A DNA stretch of 7,387 nt, from assembly GCA_013042765.1 (NCBI GenBank), contig JABDPP010000191.1:1-7387 (forward strand), given 5' to 3'. Both the position numbers and the translations under genes were made by a program. Within the stretch, counting starts at the first letter, position 1. Each line of letters opens with the position of its first letter. This document shows positions 1 to 3,904 of this stretch, in pieces. The notes beneath the pieces are model-generated. The model was not told where the DNA came from. It did not search any database and saw nothing but the letters and a program-made list of their open reading frames with translations. Source of the stretch: Litoreibacter sp. (GTDB lineage Bacteria; Pseudomonadota; Alphaproteobacteria; Rhodobacterales; Rhodobacteraceae).

Positions 1-236
1 GCCAGGGCCAGCGCGGTATGTCCCAGCCGCGCGAGACCCGGAACATGGTGATTGACGCGCAGGCTGTCGCCGCCTTTACGAGCGGGGAACGCGTGTTCCA
101 TCAGAAGTTTGGCTACGGGACGATCGAGGCGATCGAGGGCGACAAACTCGATATCGCTTTCGATAAGGCCGGCACGAAGAAGGTTGTGGCGAAGTTCATT
201 GTTGCCGCCGACAGCGCCGGTGACGTGCCCTTCTAG
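1..236 (+). CDS. uvrD: ATP-dependent DNA helicase UvrD/PcrA, C-terminal end (5' part outside window)
   Basis: The reading frame is open from the window edge (first full codon at 3) and ends with TAG at 234-236, so only about 77 C-terminal residues are visible. The end GERVFHQKFGYGTIEAIEGDK followed by LDIAFDKAGTKKVVAKF is the compact C-terminal Tudor-like domain typical of UvrD/PcrA/Rep-type superfamily 1A helicases. In PcrA this domain contacts RNA polymerase; the helicase motor domains lie upstream of the window. UvrD acts in nucleotide excision and mismatch repair by unwinding DNA 3' to 5'. A Met codon at 18 is not a true start, because the frame runs on upstream and a 72-residue protein would lack any helicase motif. 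The gene converges on the LysE-family gene and their stops overlap in one CTAG. UvrD and PcrA cannot be told apart from this fragment. Confidence 0.82.
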   Translation, partial: QGQRGMSQPRETRNMVIDAQAVAAFTSGERVFHQKFGYGTIEAIEGDKLDIAFDKAGTKKVVAKFIVAADSAGDVPF

Positions 237-832
237 CCGAGCGGCCCGATCACCGGATATAGCGACAGCATCAGCAGCGCCGCCATTGAGAAGTTGAAGG
301 CTCTCAACCGTCCCGGGCTTGTCAGGAAGCGCCGCATTTGCTGGCCAAGCACGGTCCAGCTGCTGACTGACGGGATATTGATCACGACGAAAATTCCGGC
401 GACGAGCAGGATGCTCGCGACAGACTGATCTGCCGCATAGACCGTGATTGCGGTCAGGGCCATCGTCCAGGCCTTTGGATTGACCCATTGGAAGGCTGCT
501 GCCTGCAGGAAGGTCATCGGCGTGCCGGAGGTGCCCCGATTTTCCGGTGCAGCGGCATTGGCGATCTTCCAGGCCAGCCATGTGAGGTAAATGACGCTGA
601 CGACTTTCAGGACCGTGTGTGCGATCGGGTAGGCCTCGAAAACCTGGGCCAGACCGAGCCCGACCAAGACAATCATGAAGCCGAAACCCAGCCCGATCCC
701 CATCATGTGCGGGATTGATCGGCGAAATCCGAAATTGGCTCCCGAAGCCATGACCATGAGGTTGTTGGGCCCCGGCGTGATCGAGGAGACGAAGGCAAAC
801 ATGCACAGAGCGATTATCAGATCGTAGGACAT
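233..832 (-). CDS. LysE/RhtB-family translocator (amino-acid or small-metabolite exporter)
   Basis: This is a complete 199-residue protein, close to the roughly 200-210 residues usual for the family. It is an inner-membrane protein with about six hydrophobic segments: roughly 4-26, 42-65, 73-92, 112-132, 136-158 and 178-197. The family signature TPGPNNLMV falls at residues 19-27, at the end of the first segment. FQWVNPKAW at 114-122, before the fourth segment, is the second conserved motif. Members export lysine, arginine, threonine, homoserine lactone or related compounds by proton antiport; the substrate cannot be read from sequence. The ATG at 830-832 is the only well-placed start, but no strong Shine-Dalgarno precedes it, so initiation may be weak. 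It lies downstream of the sRNA operon on the same strand but is separated from it by an intrinsic terminator and probably has its own promoter. A regulator gene, often adjacent in this family, is not visible. Confidence 0.9.
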   Translation of the reverse strand: MSYDLIIALCMFAFVSSITPGPNNLMVMASGANFGFRRSIPHMMGIGLGFGFMIVLVGLGLAQVFEAYPIAHTVLKVVSVIYLTWLAWKIANAAAPENRGTSGTPMTFLQAAAFQWVNPKAWTMALTAITVYAADQSVASILLVAGIFVVINIPSVSSWTVLGQQMRRFLTSPGRLRAFNFSMAALLMLSLYPVIGPLG

Positions 833-871
833 GCATCAGGCTCGGTTTGGGGTGGCGGTTGAGCGTGCAAG

Positions 872-902
872 ATTATCCGGATGGGCGCGCATATCCAGTC
901 AA
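872..902 (-). promoter_or_regulatory. Candidate sigma70-type promoter for the LysE-family gene
   Basis: On the minus strand, TTGACT (897-902) is followed 19 bp later by GATAAT (872-877). Both match the housekeeping consensus at 5 of 6 positions. The 19-bp spacing is longer than the optimal 17, which lowers confidence. Transcription would start near 865 and give a leader of about 30 nt before the ATG at 832. The site lies between the terminator of the upstream sRNA operon and the exporter gene, where an independent promoter is expected. Confidence 0.45.
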
Positions 903-930
903 TTGAGCGCTGCGCTGAAAAACCGTTGCC

Positions 931-971
931 CAAAAAAAGAAACGACAACGTCGGGAGGAGACGTTGTCGTT
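931..971 (-). terminator. Intrinsic terminator of the DUF1127/Cuckoo-RNA operon (hairpin D)
   Basis: A perfect 12-bp inverted repeat, AACGACAACGTC (941-952) and GACGTTGTCGTT (960-971), encloses a 7-nt loop (953-959). Read on the minus strand, the stem-loop is followed by TCTTTTTTT (932-940), a classic rho-independent terminator. The loop, with its flanking base, reads CUCCUCCC on the minus strand, so the terminator hairpin is also the last of four CCUCCUCCC-type hairpins. The plus strand also carries a T run (971-978), so it could work in both directions, but no plus-strand gene reads into it. Confidence 0.93.
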
Positions 972-1009
972 CTTTTTTGCCGGGTTCCTTTGGGAGGAAA
1001 GGAGGCCCG
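931..1009 (-). ncRNA. Cuckoo/CcsR-type small RNA, distal unit (hairpins C and D)
   Basis: This is the second half of a tandem hairpin array downstream of the DUF1127 gene. Hairpin C: CGGG (981-984) pairs with CCCG (1006-1009) and CCTTT (987-991) pairs with AAAGG (998-1002) across a small internal loop. Its 6-nt loop (992-997) reads CCUCCC on the minus strand. Hairpin D is the terminator stem with loop UCCUCCC. RNAs with two stem-loops that expose a CCUCCUCCC anti-Shine-Dalgarno-like motif are the CcsR or Cuckoo RNA family, described from Rhodobacter sphaeroides as stress-induced regulators processed from a DUF1127 (CcaF1) mRNA. Hairpin C is the most diverged member. Grouping C with D is inferred from spacing: 9 nt between C and D, 18 nt between B and C. 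Mature ends are not visible in sequence. Confidence 0.78.
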
Positions 1010-1027
1010 CGCCTTCATTTGCAGCAA

Positions 1028-1098
1028 CGATATCCAGGGAGGAGGAGAATACCGTTACCTATCAACGTGGTGAACCAAGGGAGGAGGAGGTTCCCACG
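1028..1098 (-). ncRNA. Cuckoo/CcsR-type small RNA, proximal unit (hairpins A and B)
   Basis: Two hairpins follow the DUF1127 stop codon by 7 nt on the minus strand. Hairpin A: CGTGG (1066-1070) pairs with CCACG (1094-1098) and GAACC (1072-1076) pairs with GGTTC (1089-1093), with one bulged base at 1071. Its 12-nt loop (1077-1088) reads UCCUCCUCCCUU on the minus strand. Hairpin B: 1028-1035 pairs with 1047-1054 over 8 bp, including two G-U pairs. Its 11-nt loop (1036-1046) reads UCCUCCUCCCU. Both loops hold the full CCUCCUCCC motif. In R. sphaeroides such RNAs are co-transcribed with the upstream DUF1127 gene, released by RNase cleavage, and affect C1 metabolism and stress responses. Compensating G-U pairs and a bulge in otherwise unrelated stems suggest selection for the fold. 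The motif and the hairpins are seen; family assignment and processing are inferred. Confidence 0.85.
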
Positions 1099-1105
1099 CG
1101 AATTC

Positions 1106-1306
1106 CTATTTTCCGTACGCAGCCTCGTAGGCGATGCCGCGCAAGAGCGTTTTGTTCAGACCAAGATCATTCAGCTCGCTTGCCGAAAGACCTCTGAGCT
1201 CAGCCAGCGTCCGGCTATACACCCTGTATTGGGCAAAGCGGAGCTTCAGCGCAGCGATCGAATGGGCAACACCATGCGAAAGGGTGAAATCGGAAACGAA
1301 AGTCAT
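1106..1306 (-). CDS. Small DUF1127 protein, CcaF1-like
   Basis: This complete 66-residue basic protein has a DUF1127 (YjiS-type) domain in its C-terminal half: RFAQYRVYSRTLAELRGLSA, then SELNDLGLNKTLLRGIAYEAAYGK, about residues 23-66. Small DUF1127 proteins are common in alphaproteobacteria. The R. sphaeroides member CcaF1 binds RNA and influences sRNA maturation and RNA turnover. The link to CcaF1 here rests on the domain plus the CCUCCUCCC hairpins that follow the stop codon directly. The ATG at 1304-1306 is preceded by AAAGGA (1318-1323) at an 11-nt spacing, a slightly long but usable ribosome-binding site. The first 20 residues (MTFVSDFTLSHGVAHSIAAL) are less conserved in the family and contain no signal peptide I would trust. 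The gene and the hairpins should form one transcript from a promoter near 1355-1383 to the terminator at 931-971. Strict orthology to CcaF1 is not proven, because genomes carry several DUF1127 paralogues. Confidence 0.9.
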   Translation of the reverse strand: MTFVSDFTLSHGVAHSIAALKLRFAQYRVYSRTLAELRGLSASELNDLGLNKTLLRGIAYEAAYGK

Positions 1307-1354
1307 TTTGCTGCCTGTCCTTTGATTGAAGCGTTACGCCTCGGTGTTGTGAGT

Positions 1355-1383
1355 AATATCGGGCAAATGCTGCAGTGCGACAA
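1355..1383 (-). promoter_or_regulatory. Candidate (RpoH-like or sigma70) promoter of the DUF1127/Cuckoo operon
   Basis: On the minus strand, TTGTCG (1378-1383) lies 17 bp before GATATT (1355-1360). Together with the bases before it, the -10 region reads CCCGATATT, which resembles the C-rich -10 element of heat-shock sigma factors (CCCCATnTA). Transcription would begin near 1348, about 42 nt before the ATG. RpoHI/RpoHII control is known for the related R. sphaeroides operon. Here it is an inference from a weak match, and plain sigma70 use is possible. Half of a 12-bp inverted repeat lies in the spacer. Confidence 0.45.
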
Positions 1384-1418
1384 TAGACAGACTTACAATG
1401 CCGCTATGCAGCATTTGC
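1363..1418. repeat. 12-bp perfect inverted repeat in the DUF1127 upstream region
   Basis: GCAAATGCTGCA (1363-1374) and its exact reverse complement TGCAGCATTTGC (1407-1418) are separated by 32 bp. Their centres are 44 bp apart, about four helical turns, so both would lie on the same DNA face. One copy lies in the spacer of the candidate DUF1127 promoter and the other about 60 bp upstream of its predicted start. This is the layout of a paired operator bound by a looping or cooperative regulator. The distal half is itself part of a 5-5-5 palindrome (ATGCA/TGCAT, 1406-1420). The binding protein is unknown. Confidence 0.55.
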
Positions 1419-1701
1419 ATGTCTAGCCTCGGGTCAAGATAAGGGCCCGATCCGGACCTATCGAATCAGTTTCCCTGCAGGTTCTCGTGATTCTGATCCC
1501 TTTTTCCGGCTCCAATCAGGGATCAATAGGGTAAATCGAAATTTTCTGCGGGAATTTATGGGAACATAGTTCATTGCCAAAGAACACAAGATATTGTGCT
1601 CCATTCGTAATGTATAACAACTGGTGGCATTCATTTATGATCAGAGGTTTAGATCTGTTGCACATTTCTCTAAAAATCCAGTAGTTACCCATAAAGTGGT
1701 A
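1419..1701. other. Intergenic stretch without a credible gene, AT-rich from about 1531
   Basis: No protein gene is supported here. The left part (1419-1530) holds two interleaved short inverted repeats: GAATCA/TGATTC (1463-1468, 1488-1493) and TGATCCC/GGGATCA (1494-1500, 1519-1525). Either could be a weak hairpin or a protein site. From about 1531 to 1740 the sequence falls to roughly 35-38% GC by hand count, far below the flanking genes. That fits a promoter-upstream region or a nucleoid-protein target more than coding DNA. A minus-strand frame of 100 codons crosses it but lacks a ribosome-binding site and any familiar motif. Confidence 0.6.
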
Positions 1702-1720
1702 TTGATTTCCATAGTAACCC
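1682..1720 (+). repeat. Pair of near-identical 9-bp direct repeats around the dcw leader promoter
   Basis: TAGTTACCC (1682-1690) and TAGTAACCC (1712-1720) match at 8 of 9 positions and are exactly 30 bp apart. The first lies just upstream of the candidate -35 element and the second inside the promoter spacer. The phasing, close to three helical turns, suggests a regulator site. The pair does not match the MraZ operator of enterobacteria (three TGGGN repeats at 10-bp steps) or a full CtrA box. It could be chance in an AT-rich region. Confidence 0.35.
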
Positions 1721-1729
1721 GTGTAGAGT
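1702..1729 (+). promoter_or_regulatory. Candidate promoter for the dcw leader and UpsM-like RNA
   Basis: TTGATT (1702-1707) and TAGAGT (1724-1729) are separated by 16 bp, each matching the sigma70 consensus at 4 of 6 positions. It is the best plus-strand pair I found between 1600 and 1860. Its predicted start near 1736 is about 260 nt before the mraZ GTG, so the leader would be long. That agrees with the extended dcw leader known in R. sphaeroides. Other starts, including more distant ones, remain possible. Confidence 0.4.
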
Positions 1730-1735
1730 GATTTG

Positions 1736-1940
1736 CAGATGAGGACGGGCTCACAAAACGGGGCACTTAAAGAACCCCACTGGCGACCAAAAGGTTTCAT
1801 ACAGGCACCCGATTTCATCTAACGACGGTCGATCCTGCGCGAGCAGACATCCCCCCAGGTGGCGCGGATTGACCACTCCCTTAGGGGAAAAAGAGCGGCG
1901 GATTGGGCAGTGGCAGCAGCTCAATCCGCCGTTTCATTTT
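1736..1940 (+). ncRNA. upsM: UpsM-like leader RNA upstream of mraZ
   Basis: In R. sphaeroides the dcw cluster has an unusually long 5' leader, from which premature termination releases an abundant sRNA of about 200 nt, UpsM (upstream sRNA of mraZ). Here a plus-strand promoter candidate (start near 1736) and a strong intrinsic terminator (1896-1940) enclose about 205 nt in the same place, with no credible open frame. Local folds include CTGC-GCGA-GCAG, a GNRA-type tetraloop hairpin (1835-1846), GGGG/CCCC flanking an A/U-rich loop (about 1761-1779), and GGTGG/CCACT (about 1859-1877). The 3' terminator would give the Hfq-friendly U-rich tail typical of sRNAs. The position and terminator are seen; the identity with UpsM rests on synteny and size, since I could not align the sequences. 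The 5' end is uncertain. Confidence 0.6.
1896..1940 (+). terminator. Intrinsic terminator (attenuator) in the mraZ leader
   Basis: CGGCGGATTG (1896-1905) pairs perfectly with CAATCCGCCG (1922-1931). The stem extends inward by G-U, G-C and C-G pairs to 13 bp, leaving a 10-nt loop (1909-1918). A T-rich tract, TTTCATTTT (1932-1940), follows directly. No gene on this strand ends upstream, so the terminator acts on a transcript starting in the mraZ leader. It probably releases a short RNA and lets part of the polymerases continue into the dcw genes. The interrupted T tract (one C, one A) fits incomplete termination. Confidence 0.82.
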
Positions 1941-1959
1941 CGGGCAGGCGAGCTGCCCG
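1941..1959 (+). promoter_or_regulatory. Leader hairpin directly after the attenuator
   Basis: CGGGCAG (1941-1947) and CTGCCCG (1953-1959) form a perfect 7-bp stem with a GCGAG loop, starting at the base after the T tract. In read-through or processed transcripts it would cap the 5' region of the mraZ message. Its right arm (CTGCCC, 1953-1958) is also complementary to GGGCAG at 1905-1910 in the attenuator hairpin, and GAGCTG (1950-1955) to CAGCTC (1917-1922). Alternative folds are therefore possible, though the 13-bp attenuator stem should win. Confidence 0.5.
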
Positions 1960-1982
1960 AGGCGGCAGAAGGGTCACGAAAC

Positions 1983-1988
1983 GAGGGA
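1983..1988 (+). promoter_or_regulatory. Shine-Dalgarno that fixes the mraZ start
   Basis: GAGGGA lies 6 nt before GTG at 1995-1997, ideal spacing. It supports this GTG over an in-frame TTG at 1869, which lies upstream of the terminator and would put the stem and its T tract inside the coding sequence. Confidence 0.75.
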
Positions 1989-1994
1989 CACGAA

Positions 1995-2504
1995 GTGGCG
2001 CAAAGGTTCAGAGGCGAAAGCGTCCACAAGGTGGATAGCAAGGGCAGGGTGTCGATCCCGGCTCTGTTTCGTCGTGTTCTGGAGGCTGGTGATCCCGACT
2101 GGACCGATGGCCTGACGCCCAATCTCGTGATTGTGTACGGCGGTGCGTCTCAGAAATACCTCGAAGCCTATACCCAAAAGGCAATTCAGGAAGTGGACGA
2201 GCAGATTGCGCGGCTCCCCCGCGGCTCGAAGGAGCGCCGGGTTATGGAGCATATTTTCAACAGCCAATCTTTGCCAACTCAGACGGATGATACGGGACGG
2301 CTGGTGCTGCCGCAGAAGCTGCGCGACAAGGTTGGCATAACCAACGAAGCCTATTTCAAGGCAACGGGTGACACGTTCCAGATCTGGTCGACGGACGCGC
2401 ATGACGCGCGCAATGAGGATATCGAAAGTTGGCTCTCCGAGAAGGGGGAGGATTTCGATCCGCTCACGCTGTTGGAGATGGCAATGCCATCACAAGAGGG
2501 CTAG
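1995..2504 (+). CDS. mraZ: Transcriptional regulator MraZ
   Basis: MraZ is the DNA-binding protein at the head of the dcw cluster; in E. coli it represses its own operon by binding repeated TGGG-type boxes. The 169-residue product has two SpoVT-AbrB-type half-domains. The first is RFRGESVHKVDSKGRVSIPA (residues 4-23, with the DxxGR motif at 14-18). The second is around residues 96-131, with D98/D99-T-G-R102 followed by LVLPQKLRDKVGI. The start is GTG at 1995, chosen because the conserved N-terminus (M/V-A-Q-RFRGES) begins there and a Shine-Dalgarno lies 6 nt upstream. A longer frame from TTG at 1869 adds 42 residues foreign to the family. The C-terminal tail is acidic. The stop is 3 nt before rsmH. 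No clear set of three TGGGN operator repeats was found upstream, so autoregulation cannot be read from sequence. Confidence 0.95.
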   Translation: MAQRFRGESVHKVDSKGRVSIPALFRRVLEAGDPDWTDGLTPNLVIVYGGASQKYLEAYTQKAIQEVDEQIARLPRGSKERRVMEHIFNSQSLPTQTDDTGRLVLPQKLRDKVGITNEAYFKATGDTFQIWSTDAHDARNEDIESWLSEKGEDFDPLTLLEMAMPSQEG

Positions 2505-2507
2505 CCG

Positions 2508-3518
2508 ATGTCTGCAGCTGCGTGTGACCGGACTGAAGGGGCACCGCATCTGCCGGTCCTGATCGACGCCATTCTGGAAAATGTAGACTGTAGTGGGGTC
2601 TGGCTTGACGGAACATTCGGGGCTGGCGGATACAGCCGCGCCTTTCTGGAAGCCGGCGCCGATCGGGTGATCGGGGTCGACCGAGACCCGATGGTCTTCG
2701 AGATGGCGCAGGACTGGGCGGTTGGCTATGGCGACCGGTTGACACTGATCGAAGGCGAGTTTGCTGACCTTGATGAACTGGCGCAGGATTTCTTGCCTCT
2801 GGACGGCGTTGTGCTGGACCTCGGGGTGTCCTCGATGCAGCTTGATCAGGCTGAGCGAGGCTTTTCCTTCCTGCGCGATGGCCCGCTGGATATGCGCATG
2901 GCACAGAAGGGGCCGTCAGCCGCGGATGTCGTCAATCAGGCGGACGAAGCGTTGCTGGCCGATATCCTCTTTCAATATGGTGAAGAACGAGCGTCGCGCC
3001 GGATCGCCCGGGCCATCATGGCGGCGCGCCCGCTGGAGACCACAGGCCAGCTGGCCGAGGTGATCGAGGCCTGTCTGCCGCGCTCCAAGCCCGGGCAAAG
3101 TCATCCCGCAACACGCAGCTTCCAGGCGATCAGGATTGCCGTGAACGATGAGTTTGGACAACTTATCAGTGGGTTAGAGGCTGCAGAGCGCGCTTTGAAG
3201 CCGGGTGGATATCTGGCCGTCGTGACCTTTCATTCGCTGGAAGACCGCGTGGTCAAGAAGTTTCTCCAGGCGCGGGCAGGGCGCGCCGGTGGTGGCAGCC
3301 GCTATGCGCCGGTGCAGGACACCGTTGCGCCAACCTTTGAATTGAGAACCCGCAAAGCGATCGTCGCTGACAAGGATGAGCTGTCGCGCAATCCGCGCTC
3401 CAGATCCGCCAAACTGCGCGTTGCATTGCGCACCGATGCGCCAGCATGGCCTGCGGAGCGCAGCGGGCTCGGACTACCAAAACTGACGGAAAAAATGATC
3501 GGGAAGGACCTGCTATGA
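2508..3518 (+). CDS. rsmH: 16S rRNA (cytosine(1402)-N(4))-methyltransferase RsmH (MraW)
   Basis: RsmH uses S-adenosylmethionine to methylate N4 of C1402 in the 16S rRNA decoding centre. The 336-residue protein is full length for the family. Visible signatures are PHLPVL at 13-18, the AdoMet-binding [14 protein letters not shown] (34-47) with GVDRDP at 56-61, [10 protein letters not shown] (104-113), [15 protein letters not shown] (117-131), [15 protein letters not shown] (199-213), and [18 protein letters not shown] (230-247) followed by [16 protein letters not shown] at 294-304 is the usual basic C-terminal motif. The ATG at 2508 is 3 nt after the mraZ stop, with AGAGGG (2495-2500) inside the mraZ tail as ribosome-binding site at 7-nt spacing. 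Its stop overlaps the ftsL start (ATGA), which suggests translational coupling. Nothing appears missing or broken. Confidence 0.97.
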   Translation: MSAAACDRTEGAPHLPVLIDAILENVDCSGVWLDGTFGAGGYSRAFLEAGADRVIGVDRDPMVFEMAQDWAVGYGDRLTLIEGEFADLDELAQDFLPLDGVVLDLGVSSMQLDQAERGFSFLRDGPLDMRMAQKGPSAADVVNQADEALLADILFQYGEERASRRIARAIMAARPLETTGQLAEVIEACLPRSKPGQSHPATRSFQAIRIAVNDEFGQLISGLEAAERALKPGGYLAVVTFHSLEDRVVKKFLQARAGRAGGGSRYAPVQDTVAPTFELRTRKAIVADKDELSRNPRSRSAKLRVALRTDAPAWPAERSGLGLPKLTEKMIGKDLL

Positions 3519-3904
3519 TGCGTGGACTGCTATACGCGACTTCGGCCCTGATTGTGATGGGGCTGGCCTACTGGGCCTATTATGAGAACTACAAGACACA
3601 GGATGCCTTGCGCGACGCGGCGCGTCTGCAGCGTGAGATCGGAGAGGCCCGCGAAACATTGAGTGTGCTTGAGGCGGAATGGGCCTACCTCAACCGCCCG
3701 GAAAGGCTGCGTGATCTTGCGGACCTGAATTTTGAAACTCTGCAATTGCTGCCGATCTCCGCCCATCACTTCGGAGAGGTCGAATTTGTCGCCTATCCAA
3801 AGGTCGCACCGGACCAGTCTGAAGATCTGATAGGCGAGTTGCTTCTCAGTCAGATCATCGAGCAGGCCGATGTCGCGCGCCAGGCCGCGGAGGCGCGCCC
3901 GTGA
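3515..3904 (+). CDS. ftsL: Cell division protein FtsL
   Basis: FtsL is a bitopic divisome protein that joins FtsB and FtsQ and activates the FtsW-FtsI synthase at the septum. The 129-residue product has the expected build: a very short cytoplasmic N-terminus, one transmembrane helix at about 4-23 ([19 protein letters not shown]), then a periplasmic coiled coil (about 27-56, running through [19 protein letters not shown]). [10 protein letters not shown] segment at 62-70 is typical of alphaproteobacterial FtsL. FtsL is poorly conserved, so position between rsmH and ftsI is part of the evidence. Two adjacent in-frame ATG codons (3515 and 3518) can both serve. Both overlap the rsmH stop, and the site GGAAGGA (3502-3508) is 6 or 9 nt away. 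The longer form is given. The last three bases, plus one before, overlap the GTG start of ftsI. Confidence 0.93.
   Translation: MMRGLLYATSALIVMGLAYWAYYENYKTQDALRDAARLQREIGEARETLSVLEAEWAYLNRPERLRDLADLNFETLQLLPISAHHFGEVEFVAYPKVAPDQSEDLIGELLLSQIIEQADVARQAAEARP

Noticed and set aside
953..1090. Repeated GGGAGGAG motif as a CRISPR or simple tandem repeat
   Set aside because: The repeat units are only 6-11 nt, the spacing is irregular, and each sits in the loop of a different hairpin. RNA loops explain the pattern better.
831..1306. LysE-family gene as the last member of the DUF1127 operon
   Set aside because: A strong terminator (931-971) separates them and a promoter candidate (872-902) lies between, so independent transcription is more likely.
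881..1426. Plus-strand frame of 181 codons over the DUF1127/Cuckoo region
   Set aside because: It is antisense to the DUF1127 gene and all four hairpins and is very rich in Arg, Ser and Pro, as shadow frames are. The GGGAGGAGG runs that mimic ribosome-binding sites are the complement of the sRNA loop motif.
1516..1818. 100-codon minus-strand frame in the AT-rich intergenic region
   Set aside because: It has no ribosome-binding site before its ATG, no recognisable motif and an odd composition rich in Tyr, Phe, Cys and Asn. It also runs antisense through the leader promoter candidate and the start of the leader RNA.
1680..1960. MraZ operator (three TGGGN boxes at 10-bp steps) upstream of mraZ
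   Set aside because: Isolated GTGG or CCCAC words occur (for example near 1774-1779), but I found no set of three phased direct repeats on either strand.
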